Source: Hyposmocoma kahamanoa (Eukaryota; Arthropoda; Insecta; Lepidoptera; Cosmopterigidae). From it: DNA of 64,000 nt. The stretch lies in the NCBI RefSeq assembly GCF_003589595.1, contig NW_020653726.1, positions 15,510,521-15,574,520 of the forward strand, read 5' to 3'. Position 1 is the stretch's first letter, and each line of letters begins with the position of its first letter. The notes below the pieces were generated by a model. It worked only from the letters and a program-made list of their open reading frames with translations, ran no database searches and was not told where the DNA came from. Below are positions 13,401-23,800 of the stretch, one piece after another. The position numbers and the translations under genes were made by a program.

Positions 13401-16400
13401 CATTTCCATACTCCGAATAGCTTCCTTTCAATTTCATATTAACTTAAATGCAATGGTATTGATGTAATAGTAAAACATTCTTCTAGGTTTGAATAAAGCA
13501 ATAAAGGATGTCATACTGGTGTATGATTCTGCTCTTTAGGACGAAAATATGTAGCCCTCGCTGTTATTTTACCATAGCTCGTATTGGATGAAACACATCG
13601 AACAAATAATATTTACAATTAGATTAAATATTACTATCAATATTTCAATATCAATGTTTCGTTATACATTACAGGATTATGTACCAGACCGACTCTCTGA
13701 ACTAGCAGAGGCCTTAGCGAACCCAATCAAGTACCAAAGTGAATTAGATAAGCGCGAACACCAACTAGCTGTACTGACGGAAGACATGGACGTTAAGCCT
13801 GAAGAGGAGCAGCTGCAACCACGCCGACCGAGTTCCCAGCCACAGCCTGCCCAGTCATTTGTAAATATTTTAATTTTTCTGCCTATCACTTTATATGCAA
13901 TAATTAAAAACTAAAGATCGTTTCAATCCATCAAACAGGTCACTTCTTTCCTTGCAGAGTTGTCATTTCATAGATTTTGGTTAGGTGTTAAAATGTTAAT
14001 GAACCAAATTGCAGACTAAACAGGAGAGCGCGGCAGACGGCAGTCCGAGCAAGACCAATGTAGCTATAACGGCGACCAAGAAGCTGATAGAACAAGAATC
14101 GCTCAGTGCATCTGCGCCACCCGTCATTGAAGAGAAGGATAGTAACAAGGAGACTCAAGGTTCGTATATCGATATTATACTGTATTAGCTTAAGGGCTGA
14201 CGCAAACGTCCTTAGACCTTTTTTTTCCAATTTATCAAATTTCATACTAATTAAGCGCATTATACAGGGTTATTTGTGAAATACGAACAACCTCGCAAGA
14301 TTATGTGTATTACTAACATCATAAACAACAACTTTTGTAGCGTGACTTTTAATAATTCATCAGATTTTACTTTCTTTATTTTCATGTTTAGTTTGTTTCT
14401 CTCAATATTACAAATATCATAAAGCTCACGCCCAAGTCCCATAGGAGGGGTAGGCCCCTGCCTACCGTGGTCCCTACCACGGAACGCCACTTTGCTCTAT
14501 CCTGACACAACTCTCGAGGCTCACATGCATCACCTACCCTTTTCATACAACTTCTCTTATTATTGTCACTTCGGATCCCAGCCTTTTTGAAGACCTCACT
14601 GATCTGATCAATATAAGTCCTTCTGAGACGTCCTCTTAGAATCCTTCCATCCACATTTGCATCACAAATCTGTTTGGTAATTCTTCTTACATCCGTCTGC
14701 TCTACATGCCCAAACCACCTTAACATTACTTTCTCTATTCTAGTACACATCTTTCACAAATTCTTTCACAAATTGCACAAATTTTCCTCAAAGAATTTCA
14801 TACAAATACAGTTACATGTAATTTTATACTACTATTTGAAAAGTGAGCGTCAGTTTACAAAATAATGAAGAAACAATTATATAACAGTAAGTACATATAG
14901 AAATCAACATAATTAATGAAACTGATAAATAATTGAATTAAAATAACAATGCCAAATGTGGGTACTGTATACAGGAAATGTCAATATGAACACATAATGA
15001 CTAATAAGTGTAAATTAAAGTATAACAATACGGTGAATGTCAAAATCATTAATAAATATAATTTAATTGTTTATATAGTACTTTGAATGTACTCTGCTAC
15101 TGAGTAAAGGGACTTTTCCAATAAAAGGTTATTCTGAAAGGTTCAAGTGAAGAAAACATTTAAATAGATTGCTCTACTCTAAATGGTGATAACGCTCTGC
15201 GGTAGCAAAAGAAAGCACCCACGCTCAAAGTTAAGGCCTGTTCATATATAAACATTATTCCCACTGCTGTGGCTTGCGAAAAATACCGCGCGACATCTAG
15301 CTAGATATTTGTATGAAGTTTCGCGGCTACAGCAAACGCTTACAACAACGCGAACAACGCTTTGTACTGGTTGAATGAGTTTTCGACGTCACTGGATGTG
15401 ACTGGAGCAAACTTAAATAAAACAAGTCCGCAAGTCAGTAGGTCACGTCTAGCCTAGTTCTCTAACTTTCAGGGTACACTGTTAATTTTTTTTAGTCTAT
15501 TAATACCTTTTTCAAGCACGGACGTACCGTTGTTTTTTTAATTAAATAAAATATCACGTTGAAAAATTTGTTTCTGGTAAATATGTTATGTTGTAGAAAG
15601 TCATGGAACAATAGTTGTTGTTTATGATGTTAGTAATATAGTACTGCAAGATTGTTAGTATTTTACAAATAACCCTGCACGTTACATACGTGACCTACGA
15701 GACAAAAAAGTTTGGACATCTCTGGTTCAAAGCTTTCTGAAATAGGCTGTAAGCGTGTATCCCCATATTTTAAATTTAATAACAAAATACTTATTCAATA
15801 ATAATTATATTTATTGTGTTCTTCTGTGGTTAAATTATCGAATTTGGGTTGTCATATAATGAATGTGATATTTTTTACAATTCCAGAACAAAGAGATCAG
15901 AACAAATCAAACGGCAGCTCAGATGAGCATCTAGCGGAAACAATAGAAACCCTCCTTAGTTCGAAAGTGGTTCGCGAGAAGCGACAGGAGCTCGCGCGAA
16001 AGCTCGATGCACTCAGGAGGAAGTACGATAAGGACAAGCGGCCGGTTTCCGCGAAGTTCTTTGTCAAGCGGCTGTCTTCTAAGAACATGTAAGTGAAAAC
16101 CTTTAAAAAAAGAAAATATAATGTTACGTTGAATAGATTCAGAATTCAGATGTCTTTATTTTTGTTTGAATACATTTCTAACATTAATAATAATAAGTAC
16201 ACACTCATTCCTACCAGGGAAACCCTGTGTCGAGGGTGCCATGAATACACATAGACTACCGCAAATGACACCCAAACTTACGAGGAAATAAACAAAGGCC
16301 ATACAAATATTTTCCTGGCTTGGGAATCGAAACCAGGACCGCTGCGTGGTAGACCAGCATTGTAACCGTTCAGCCACAGAGGCAGTTAACAATCAGTAGC

Positions 16401-19363
16401 TTAGCAAGCAACATCGGTCAAGTCGAAAATTCCATTTCTATTTTTGAATATTACTGAAATGAAAATGAAACCTGAATATGAACAAAAATGATGTAAGCAA
16501 CACAGAAACAATTATTTATTATTCTTAAATAGAATGTCTATTACCATAGTATAATAAGACAAGTAGTGTTGTTCTCCCGCATAGGGTTGTCACATTATTA
16601 TTTTAGCTATTCCTACAGGTTGTAAACATAATTTGAAATAATTTTGTAGGTGGTCATCACTGTATTCTCGTGCTATATTGAAATAATCTTTTCGAAATCA
16701 AGAATTACACTACATATCGTATTATGCATACTATGGTATGCCAACAATAGGTTACAAAATTTTGTGCGAAAAAGCTTAAAATTACTTGAAATTTCTTGAG
16801 CGGCGTTGTTTGCTAAGCGACGATATTTAATTTGATAGGACACGATCTACAAGTCCTTAGAACCTCATCTACTATCGTCAACTGCGTCCACAGTGTTCAC
16901 CGTGATGTCGTTGTTATTTTGTTTTTTAACGTCAAATACAGTATACTAGACAAATGCGCTACAATCGTCGACCAAATCGTCACTTAATATCAGGTGAGAT
17001 TGTGGAAAAGTGTTCCTCTATTAAACTTACAAAATACATTTAAAAAGCTTTTACACTGATTCTCTTTTTATGAATTTTGTCAATCTATGGTTACTAAAAC
17101 TGACAAGGTATTGTTATTAGAAATCCATTGAGCGAGGCGAGCACGAGCGGCGGCGAAGAGACGGGCCCTTCGAACGAACTCGCCGCGGCAGAGCGCGAGC
17201 TGCGCCTGCGTTACCACCACGCCATCTACGGCGCGCTCGACAAGCAAGTTCGAAATGATCAGCAACACCAGATGAAAGCACTTACCGTGAGCATATTATT
17301 GCAATATTATTTAATCTATAATACATAAATTAAATAAATTTTTAATTTCATATAATATAAATAAATGAACAATTAATTACAGGATTTGTTAGAAGTTGAA
17401 AAGAAGGAGATATTGACTAGACTGGCAAACTCGCGGAAGGAAGACGTGAAGGCGTTAGCGAAGAAAACCAACAGGGACAAAGATGAGATACTTAGGATAA
17501 AAAGAGAAATTCACTCACAGGTAAACAAGAAAAATTATTACATTAAAAAAATTCTATACGGTTATTTCCGTCTGATCATCATAAGCATACCTCTCACTTG
17601 GTCAGTGGAATACTAGGGAATCGTTTTGATTTTCTCGTAGGTTCCATGCTTTCAAGAGTGTTGATCGAGTCTATCGAGTATATAACCAGAAATAGAGACG
17701 AAATGTCATTTAATTTGTTTGAAAACTATTTTGCCATATCATTACTGTGACAACTGCGTTCCGATTGGCTAGCCCGAGTTTGAAACACTTGGCGGGTGTC
17801 GTCAATGGGTGTCGTCAACTGTTTCACTTCAAATCGACCAGTTAACTTGAGCTTTGCTATAATGGACGAAAATTGCAAAATGACATGTTTAATATTGAAT
17901 TACCGATGAAATGTAATTCCGTTTGTTGTGTAATTAGATGTTTTGCTGTGTTTCCCACACCACCGAATAGAACAGCACGGCATTGTTAGAGACAATATCT
18001 TTATTATAATAAATACAGAATATACGGAGACGTACACACAGGTCAGTAGTTGGCCTGTCTCTAATTCAGTGCAAACGGGAGTTGATATTTATAAGAGCTG
18101 TATCGTAATCGTATAATGTGTTACCAGGAATGTATGGCGTGATTTCGTCTCTATTTTTCTGGTTATATACTCGATGTTCGAGGGCCGATAGACACGAGGC
18201 CGAGGAGGCTGATAGGCACATAATCGTTCGATTGAATGTGCGCAGTCTGTGGAGCGCGGCGTGGCGGAGTGTTCGCGGCTGGAGCAGGCGTACGCGCGGC
18301 GCCGCGAGCAGCTGGCGCGCACGCACGAGCGCCTGCGCGCGCTGCTGCAGAAGCACCGCGACCAGGTACGCGCGGTGTCATCGCTGATGCTGCACATAAT
18401 TCATTGCAAAAGGCAAACTGCCCTCTAATATAGCAGAATGTACAACAAGTGCATAAAACGCGTCATCTTACCCGAGACGAGTATACTTAAGGCGCACTTC
18501 GATTGCGAGGAAATTAAACAGCAATATTACAAATAAACGATTACTTAATTAAAATTGAATATAAAATTACAACAATTAGACATATTTATATCTAGTGCAT
18601 AAAATCTTATTTTATGCAGCCTACACCCAGCACAAATACGAACTTCAAGAGCATGACAAGTGAAAATATCATTTCTGTGTGTGATGTGACCCTTCCTGTT
18701 TTCAATGATGTGGTCCTTCCTGTTTTCAATAATATTTCGATACCTCCAATGAACACTACGCCGACTTAATTTTTGGATTATTATTTTTTAATTCTAAAAA
18801 TTCGTTTATATATACTATACGTCTTGTAGCTTACCGTGTCAGAAGCTAGAAGACGTCGGTTCGAATCCGGCCTGATCGAAGGAATTTTTTCTGAGTGTTC
18901 GATCTTTGTATTAATAATTATAACAAACTAGTGGAGTAATTTCACAAAAAATAATGGAATATCAATTCAATAAAAATTTAGAATATATATATACTATATA
19001 AAAAAATGTTTTTTTTTGTTTCGGGAAGCGTAGTATTAGTAAATAAATATGGCTGTTTACAAAAATGACCAAAAAATAAAGTTGGCGTAGTGTTCATTGA
19101 ATAGAATTTATCTCCATGAGTGGCGCCCAACGTGGGACTCTCAAAACATGTAATTCGAACGTCAGGTAGATGTTCATTCCATTCTTGTAAACAATATTTG
19201 AGTATAAAAAGTTTATAAGAAACAGTAGGCACTCAATCGGTATTAACAGTTAAATTTGGCGCCCTACGTGGGGCTAATTGAAGCAAAGTATTGTCAAAGT
19301 GTTGCGGTGTTGCAGGAACTACTGGAGCTGGAACGGCTGTGTGGCGGCGCTCCCGAAGGTTAA
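4286..19363 (+). CDS. Plc21C: Phospholipase C-beta (Plc21C/PLCB1-like), C-terminal 13 exons
   Basis: This is the 3' part of a gene for the Gq-activated enzyme that splits PIP2 into IP3 and diacylglycerol at the plasma membrane. Exons: 4286-4446, 5801-5987, 7154-7311, 7929-8066, 8863-9096, 13005-13181, 13675-13860, 14015-14159, 15887-16088, 17121-17286, 17383-17520, 18246-18365, 19316-19363. They total 2060 nt, entering with two bases of a split codon and then giving 685 codons and TAA with no frame break. The product runs through the end of the X domain, a charged X-Y linker, the Y domain ([27 protein letters not shown]), the C2 domain ([15 protein letters not shown]) and a charged coiled-coil CTD. 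The wording is nearer vertebrate PLCB1 than PLCB4, which points to Plc21C rather than norpA. The N-terminal PH, EF-hand and most of the X domain are not visible. The chain ends in PEG, so I see no classical PDZ ligand. Confidence 0.88.
4733..5085 (+). repeat. Foldback element, partial copy
   Basis: The left arm words CGAGTTTTTAGGTTTTCGCG and CAAACAAACACAACATTTTC match the arms of the palindromic elements at 33192 and 61340. The inner part CCCATGGTCACGG is also shared with the 61-kb copy. The right arm is missing. Confidence 0.6.
5304..5590 (+). mobile_element. hAT-like MITE family 1, copy 1
   Basis: A 287-bp non-autonomous element with about 31-bp inverted ends beginning ATTGACTTACAA. It is flanked by an 8-bp direct duplication, GATACAAA (5296-5303 and 5591-5598). 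Same family as 45430-45716 and 56982-57267. It encodes nothing. Confidence 0.85.
5801..5987 (+). CDS. Plc21C: PLC-beta exon (acidic X-Y linker, start of Y domain)
   Basis: The acceptor is TTTCAACAG and the donor GTGAGT. The first part is a Ser/Glu-rich linker ([14 protein letters not shown]), the type of acidic segment that autoinhibits PLC-beta by covering the active site. It then enters the Y domain with [14 protein letters not shown]. It starts in phase 0 and ends one base into a Lys codon. Confidence 0.87.
5988..7153 (+). other. PLC-beta intron
   Basis: AT-rich intron sequence between two Y-domain exons. No coding sequence or clearly placed repeat was recognised in it. Confidence 0.6.
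7154..7311 (+). CDS. Plc21C: PLC-beta exon (Y domain)
   Basis: The acceptor CTTATACAG completes the split Lys codon, and the donor is GTAAGT. It encodes [27 protein letters not shown] and DSSNFMPQ. The Arg and Tyr of SRVYP match the Y-domain residues that contact the inositol phosphate headgroup in other PLCs, so the catalytic barrel looks functional here. Confidence 0.9.
7732..7850 (+). repeat. tRNA-derived SINE, family A, copy 2
   Basis: It carries CCGTAGCTTAGTTGGCACAG (box A region) and ACGTTGGTTCGAAACCGGCC (box B region). The usual 3' tail is lost. Confidence 0.75.
7929..8066 (+). CDS. Plc21C: PLC-beta exon (Y domain)
   Basis: The acceptor is TTCCTCAG and the donor GTGAGA. It is 46 codons in phase 0 throughout, starting [16 protein letters not shown] and ending LKPEFMRRK. 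This is one of the best conserved stretches of the PLC Y domain. The SINE at 7732-7850 sits about 80 bp upstream in the intron. Confidence 0.92.
8067..8862 (+). other. PLC-beta intron with a short repeat
   Basis: Around 8127-8250 it holds a segment (TGACACTTGTCAAAAGTTGA at its end) also present at 60727-60842. The rest is AT-rich with nothing recognised. Confidence 0.5.
8863..9096 (+). CDS. Plc21C: PLC-beta exon (Y domain end, C2 domain)
   Basis: The acceptor is TTCCCTAG and the donor GTAAGT; 78 codons in phase 0. It encodes the Y-C2 junction ([19 protein letters not shown]) and the first C2 strands ([49 protein letters not shown]). Motif order and spacing match PLC-beta. Confidence 0.93.
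9097..10690 (+). other. PLC-beta intron, first part
   Basis: Mostly unique AT-rich sequence. A foldback element copy lies at about 10017-10222, with arms containing CAAACAAATCGAAACGTTTC and its complement. Confidence 0.55.
10017..10222. repeat. Foldback element copy
   Basis: Two diverged arms facing each other (ATATTTGTGTTTTTCAAACA and TGTTTGAAAAACACAAATAT) around unique sequence. Same family as 33192-33350. Confidence 0.65.
10697..12095 (-). mobile_element. CR1/Jockey-type LINE with reverse transcriptase, 5'-truncated
   Basis: The minus strand encodes RT motifs in order: [50 protein letters not shown] and the catalytic FADDTSLLF. This frame runs 12056 to 11409. An internal deletion with frameshift joins it to the C-terminal part ([50 protein letters not shown]). 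The 3' end at about 10697 has a TTTGAATTT tail. It sits in a PLC-beta intron in the opposite orientation and is dead. Confidence 0.85.
12096..13004 (+). other. PLC-beta intron, last part
   Basis: AT-rich sequence with a diverged copy of repeat family C at about 12725-12875. Nothing else recognised. Confidence 0.5.
12725..12875 (+). repeat. Interspersed repeat family C, copy 2
   Basis: It shares GAGACTTGTCAACTTATGTC and GTGCCACTCAGAGGCACT with the copies at 3755 and 48385, but with deletions. Confidence 0.65.
13005..13181 (+). CDS. Plc21C: PLC-beta exon (C2 domain)
   Basis: The acceptor is TTCTTCCAG and the donor GTGAAA; 59 codons in phase 0. It carries [20 protein letters not shown] and HRVLPV, then [11 protein letters not shown], which are C2 core strands. 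The 3.9-kb intron before it holds a truncated LINE with reverse-transcriptase sequence. Confidence 0.92.
13182..13674 (+). other. PLC-beta intron
   Basis: AT-rich intron; nothing recognised. Confidence 0.6.
13675..13860 (+). CDS. Plc21C: PLC-beta exon (end of C2, proximal CTD linker)
   Basis: The acceptor is ATTACAG; 62 codons in phase 0. It begins [20 protein letters not shown], the helix-turn-helix region after C2 that docks on Gq in PLC-beta structures, and ends in a Pro/Gln-rich linker ([14 protein letters not shown]). The donor GTAAAT is weak, so the 3' edge is slightly less certain. Confidence 0.85.
14015..14159 (+). CDS. Plc21C: PLC-beta exon (linker to distal CTD)
   Basis: The acceptor is AAATTGCAG. 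The peptide is charged and Ser/Thr-rich ([15 protein letters not shown], then [14 protein letters not shown]). The donor GTTCGT is poor, but ending one base into a codon rejoins the next exon exactly as a Glu codon. No stops in frame. Confidence 0.75.
14390..14750 (-). mobile_element. LINE ORF2 C-terminal fragment (RTE-like)
   Basis: The minus strand reads [20 protein letters not shown], then [20 protein letters not shown] and [11 protein letters not shown]. This LRWFGHVE / RGR...D / DRxxW pattern is typical of the end of insect RTE-type retrotransposon ORFs. It has no RT domain left and lies inside a PLC-beta intron. Confidence 0.7.
14760..15886 (+). other. PLC-beta intron
   Basis: AT-rich intron sequence after the LINE fragment. 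I recognised no gene or placed repeat. Confidence 0.5.
15887..16088 (+). CDS. Plc21C: PLC-beta exon (distal CTD, coiled coil)
   Basis: The acceptor is ACAATTCCAG and the donor GTAAGT splits an Ile codon. It encodes [20 protein letters not shown], then [19 protein letters not shown], a strongly basic helix of the kind that binds membrane and Gq in the PLC-beta distal CTD. Confidence 0.88.
16089..17120 (+). other. PLC-beta intron
   Basis: It contains a minus-strand tRNA-like SINE (16200-16390) and a segment at 16560-16690 (around CATAGGGTTGTCACAT) that recurs at 34805-34940. The rest is AT-rich. Confidence 0.5.
16200..16390 (-). repeat. tRNA-derived SINE, family B, copy 1
   Basis: The minus strand starts GCCTCTGTGGCTGAACGG, then TGGTTTCGATTCCCA, matching Pol III box A and B words. 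It shares its body with 43946-44265 and 39930-40045. Confidence 0.7.
17121..17286 (+). CDS. Plc21C: PLC-beta exon (distal CTD)
   Basis: The acceptor TTGTTATTAG completes the split codon and the donor is GTGAGC. It encodes a Ser/Gly/Glu linker, then a helix, [20 protein letters not shown], ending QQHQMKALT. The middle of the exon is GC-rich against AT-rich introns. Confidence 0.85.
17383..17520 (+). CDS. Plc21C: PLC-beta exon (distal CTD)
   Basis: The acceptor is AATTACAG and the donor GTAAAC; 46 codons in phase 0. It is almost all charged helix, [20 protein letters not shown], then [17 protein letters not shown], matching the PLC-beta coiled-coil CTD in composition and position. Confidence 0.88.
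17672..18176 (+). mobile_element. hAT-like MITE family 2, copy 1
   Basis: Its ends are inverted copies of ATCGAGTATATAACCAGAAA. The flanking 8-mers ATCGAGTC and TTCGAGGG match at five contiguous bases, a weak duplication. It lies in a PLC-beta intron, 69 bp before an exon. Confidence 0.75.
18246..18365 (+). CDS. Plc21C: PLC-beta exon (distal CTD, GC-rich)
   Basis: The acceptor is GAATGTGCGCAG and the donor GTACGC; 40 codons in phase 0. It encodes [20 protein letters not shown] and an Arg/Leu-rich helix to LLQKHRDQ. Thirty-eight of 40 third codon positions are G or C, unlike the other exons. A 505-bp MITE ends 69 bp upstream. Confidence 0.85.
18822..18975 (+). repeat. tRNA-derived SINE, family A, copy 3
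   Basis: Box A region is damaged, but GACGTCGGTTCGAATCCGGC and the tail CGATCTTTGTATTAATAATT are well kept. Confidence 0.75.
19012..19125 (+). repeat. Interspersed repeat family F
   Basis: TCGGGAAGCGTAGTATTAGT to GGCGTAGTGTTCATTG recurs at 63530-63650 (+). Parts recur at 52555-52605 (+), 18737-18778 (-) and 62765-62870 (-). Confidence 0.65.
19316..19363 (+). CDS. Plc21C: PLC-beta terminal coding exon and stop
   Basis: The acceptor is GTGTTGCAG; 15 codons, [15 protein letters not shown], then TAA at 19361-19363. It continues the CTD helix for seven residues and stops after a short Gly/Ala/Pro tail. Confidence 0.82.
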   Translation, partial: ELLELERLCGGAPEG

Positions 19364-20852
19364 ACTGAGCTGTGGCTGCCTCTCCTCCCGGTGCTAGTAA
19401 GCCAGCCGCCCTTCGCCGCCGTGTGACGCGGCGCGGCGTTGGAGCGTGAATTCTGCCGCCACCTACCGAGTCACCGTTCGACTATAGTCTCGGTAGGTGA
19501 GTCTCTCTAATTGAGCGTTAATTTTTTTTAGGAATCTGTGATATTATCGCCTAAGGAGCAATGTAGGAGCGAGCGGACGAACGACGCGAGTCGTCTGCGG
19601 ATCAGAAGCAACTGAGTCTCGGCAGTATTTTTCATTTTGTCTCGTAGCTTTTAATTGACTTTCCGGGAGATGTTCGTTTTGGAATGAGGCTCGTAGTCCG
19701 TTTCTCCGAGTGCATTGTGTGCGAATGTTTTTGGCAAATCTCATTGGGATTATGACGGACGTTCGGTCGATAGTTTTTACCGAGTTCTGAACATGTCGTT
19801 TATGGCTGATAGATTGCACTGTTTTCACTCCGTTTGTGCTAAACGTGTGAATATTTCGTGATATACATTAAGATTGTCTTCGTATCGTATACTGTAATAT
19901 AAGGCGTGTGTTTCGGGACTAAAACTCGTTATATATTGCATTTATATATAAATTTAGTCTGTAGAAGTTGCATTCATTAACAAACGCTTCAGTCGATCGA
20001 TATGCTAGTCAACGCTGTCAGAAGATTGTTGGAAACGAAAAGGGTGTAAGCTGCATTTCTTTGTGACTTTCATTTGTCTGTTTTATTATACATTATAGTC
20101 AAAAATAAGAACACAGTAAGAACGCTTACGCTTATTCGTTTCCAGTGTCGATATACGTAAATATATAATATCTATACATATCTAAAGCACGATATACTGG
20201 TTTCAAGTGAAAGTAAAGTCACGTACCTAATATTTTTTAAATAATCTTTCTACAGTTCTTCTTTTACATTATACATCATATTCGTAGTTTGTAGACGTTT
20301 GTTCTAAAAATAATATTTGAATTATGAAATTGATTCTTATGAAGGTTATTCCAATATTTTCTGGTTAGTGAATGTGTTCTTGTGGTGAGCATTTGAATGG
20401 TGGTGTTTTTTACATCTACTTTCCTGGTCTGGGTTACCCACGGAACTGTAAAATTGAGGTTAATTCCTTGGCTTCCATTCATGTCAACTTCCAAATAATT
20501 TTTTAACATAAGAATATAGTAATGATTAATACAAGGATGGAATACTAAGAAAACAATCCTTCGATTTGGCAAAAAAGTCGTTAAAAACCAAATATAAAGA
20601 TCTGCAACAAGCACATAGAAAAATTCGTAAGGTCCGCTAGTTCGTTCCGTAGCATAGTTGGCAAAGCGTGTGGTACTATTGGATGCAAGACGTTGGTTGG
20701 TTGGGTCGAAGAAATGTTTTCTTAGTGTTAATATATAATTATAATCATCTAAAGGAGTAATCTCGAAAAATAATTGAATGTCATGGTTTTCAAGAAACGG
20801 AATTACGAAAGCATATTTAGCTCATAAGAATCATACAGTCGATACAAATAAA
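19364..20852 (+). other. Probable PLC-beta 3' UTR and downstream sequence
   Basis: The GC-rich sequence just after the stop fades into AT-rich sequence. An 11-bp perfect stem (19460-19470 with 19489-19499) lies about 100 bp after the stop. A tRNA-type SINE covers 20570-20785, and the first AATAAA I noticed is at 20847-20852. Whether the transcript runs that far is not shown by the sequence. Confidence 0.4.
20570..20785 (+). repeat. tRNA-derived SINE, family A, copy 4
   Basis: GTTCGTTCCGTAGCATAGTT and the downstream AATAATTGAATGTCAT tail match the family; box B is damaged. Confidence 0.65.
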
Positions 20853-23800
20853 GGGATGCCTTTTTTGAGTCTGCCAAATAGATTCACAGTTTTGAGTCGA
20901 TAGTAGGACGTCGTACATTGTTAGTTTAGTCTACAATGTACAAAAATAGGCATACTTGCTAACTGTGTGGTCGACTGTACACAGCCTATTAAAACTAAAA
21001 TCGTAATTAAAAAAAATGTTATGAATCAACACCATTCAAATTCTAATCACAATAGTTAAAATTAGGTACGTTGTATTATACATAAGTTTATTGAAGCGGT
21101 ATTTATTTCACACATATATAACAATATTTACGCATGTTTATTAGTTATATATCAATTTAACTTGCGTTTTTTAAACATTTAAACTAACGAGATGCCAGTA
21201 ACAATATGTTGTAGGATAACATTCCATGTTTTGCTTATTTTATAGGAGAATACCGAATTTATTTTGATAGATTATTGTTTAATGGTGTCCTAATTTATAG
21301 CAATCATTGTTTTAAATTCAGATGTTTCGGGTGTTTGGGAAGGTTTCTAATTGTGATTCCATGGGCATTATATAAAAACTTGTGGCTGTTGCAAATTTAC
21401 CGTATCAACCGAATATGCTGGAGACACTTATCAAAATTCACTTAGATAACCGCCAGGAATTCTATATGTCCCAACTCAAAATTATTAGCAAATTTTTGGT
21501 GTCTTTAGAAAATCGTTTTTAAAACATAGTCGGTGTAGCAGACCGAAGTTGTTCGCTCACTTTAACGGTGACTATGATGATAGTCACATAGCATTAACGT
21601 TTAAAGCTATTTGTCGCTATTCCTACAATTAAATGTGAAGAATTTAACTCTATGTGATGTATGAACTTGTTTAAGATACTGTGTAAGAACCCGTTTTAAA
21701 AATAACGCTATACTCTTTTCACATAACAAAACTAATCTCTACATGTATTTAAATGAATTAGTGGGAGAATACGAATATATCAATATACAAATAGGTTCTA
21801 AATTCCAAAACACCCGAACACGATAGCGTTTTAAAAAGAACGTTCAATTTGTATAACAGTTGGAAGTCATAAATAGTCATAGTTTAATGTGAGCAGTACA
21901 ATCGTAGTGTATATCCGAGAGGTTAGCCATAGAGTTCTGCCATAGAGAATAGATGGTTATGGAATTGTTAGGGGCACTTGGTCTAACTTTACTCTTAAGC
22001 CAGGTTTTTAACACAAATAAGAAATAGAGACTTAATCAAAATCTGCCGGGTAATCGTGTAAAGCGTGAGCGCTGGTATTGATGTACTGTCTTTCCGGGTC
22101 AGTGTTGCCATTTAAACCTATTAATAATAGCTTTAGGATAAAATCGAACTGAAGCCCGTACATACGCCTAGCCGTGCAAAATCCCGAATGCCCCTTCGTC
22201 GCTTTTCATCGTCGCTGCCAGCTACTCGTGTCAAATAGAACAACTGTTTTCTATAAAACGGTAATCTTGATAAGTCATTAAAATTCAACCATGTACGAAT
22301 AGATAGCTTGTACTGACACAACAACTTGACAGATATAAATACTGTTTGGTTGGTTGAATGTCAGATATTAGTAGAACAAAAAAAATAGGAGGGGAAAAAA
22401 CGGTAACACTGCCTAAAGATTGACAGGTAATTAGTAGAAACAGAATATTACTATATTTCGCCTTACACATATAATAGTTTGAACGGATGTTAAGGTAAAT
22501 TCGTTTATGTCGTTTTGATTTATCCTCATAATGAAATTTAATTAATTCGATAAAGGACTTTGAATATTTTACATGTTTCAAATGAATCTATTCCGGCAAA
22601 GTGGATCAGTAACTTCTTTTCATTGAAATAAGATAAGAAATGTATTTAATCTATAAAGTAGTAACCATTTATTCCCTACGGTCATGTAGTCCCAACAATA
22701 TTCGATTAGCAATAATTTTCAGTAATGTCACTAATTTGTAAGACGTAGTGGCCTTGTCCTATGCATAGTTGGAAGGGCTTGGAGGTTAGTTGTTGAAATA
22801 TAAGTGTTTAGGCGATTCGGCTAAATGGTAGGTTTGACTGTTGTTAACGTGTTCCATGTGGTTTTTTATTAAAAGTTCTTGAAGACTCACATTACCGATA
22901 TTTCTTGTTACGAAGCGAAATCTCTTTTTCTTCTATGAACGGCCAGTAGTTTTTCAAGGGAGTAGAATCTTGCCGAGTTACGAGCCCAAGCCCTTCAAGT
23001 TACAGCGTACACTGCCAAACTTATAGTTTTCTTCAATTTCCAAGCGAACTTACAACTTGCTTTTAAACTTTTCTTCGTTACAAACCTTTTAAGGTTTGAC
23101 TTCTATGGTGCTTTTCTATATAAGGCGGAGTACTTACAGTTTTAACGAGTAATAAATCTCTATTATTCTTCAGCTAAACGAGGGTTTTTGGACTGTAAGC
23201 TTTATTTTCCGTTTCCTGTGCATAAACATAAATAGAATGCAATCAGTAATTACTATATCCGTCTACAAATAAACTGAAAAGAAAATTGCAATAATTGTGT
23301 AATGTACCCGTCTTTAAGTAGACTGTAAGTCCTTCTGGATGGATTTTTGGTTCGACTCTTGATTTTGCCGTAAGCTATAAATCGTAATCACGTTATAAAT
23401 TGAAAAAAGAACACACGGCGAAATATGGAGGTAGATTTGTCACTTTAACAAACAACTATTCGGTTAAAACACATATTTGTCGATAAGAAAACAACACCGC
23501 TCATGTCGAAATAAGCGGTTTTTCCTTTAGAAGTTAATCAAACTAAAATATGAATATCAATAAAAATTATATAACCAACACATCACACATGGAACCAAAT
23601 ACTGTCGTAACTCAAAATTCTGGAATTGAGAAAACACGAATTGAAAATTAAAAAAATAATGAATGAGATCAATAAATTAATATTCTCATTTTTAAACGGA
23701 TAACTAAATATTATGTATTGTAAATAAAAATAATCACGTTATTTGCAATAAGATTCATTCAATTCTTTTTTAAATGTTAAGTCGTGTTTTCTCAATTCAA

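Larger units (their letters stand above)
18366..19315 (+). other. Last PLC-beta intron, repeat-filled
   Basis: It contains a SINE A copy (18822-18975), a minus-strand fragment of repeat F (18737-18778) and a plus-strand copy of repeat F (19012-19125). Confidence 0.6.

Noticed and set aside
14388..14750. Open frame on the minus strand as a host gene
   Set aside because: Its LRWFGHVE and RGRLRR motifs belong to retrotransposon ORF ends.
18066..18433. Overlapping open frames on both strands around 18.1-18.4 kb
   Set aside because: They are by-products of the very GC-rich PLC-beta exon at 18246-18365, which lacks stop codons in other frames.
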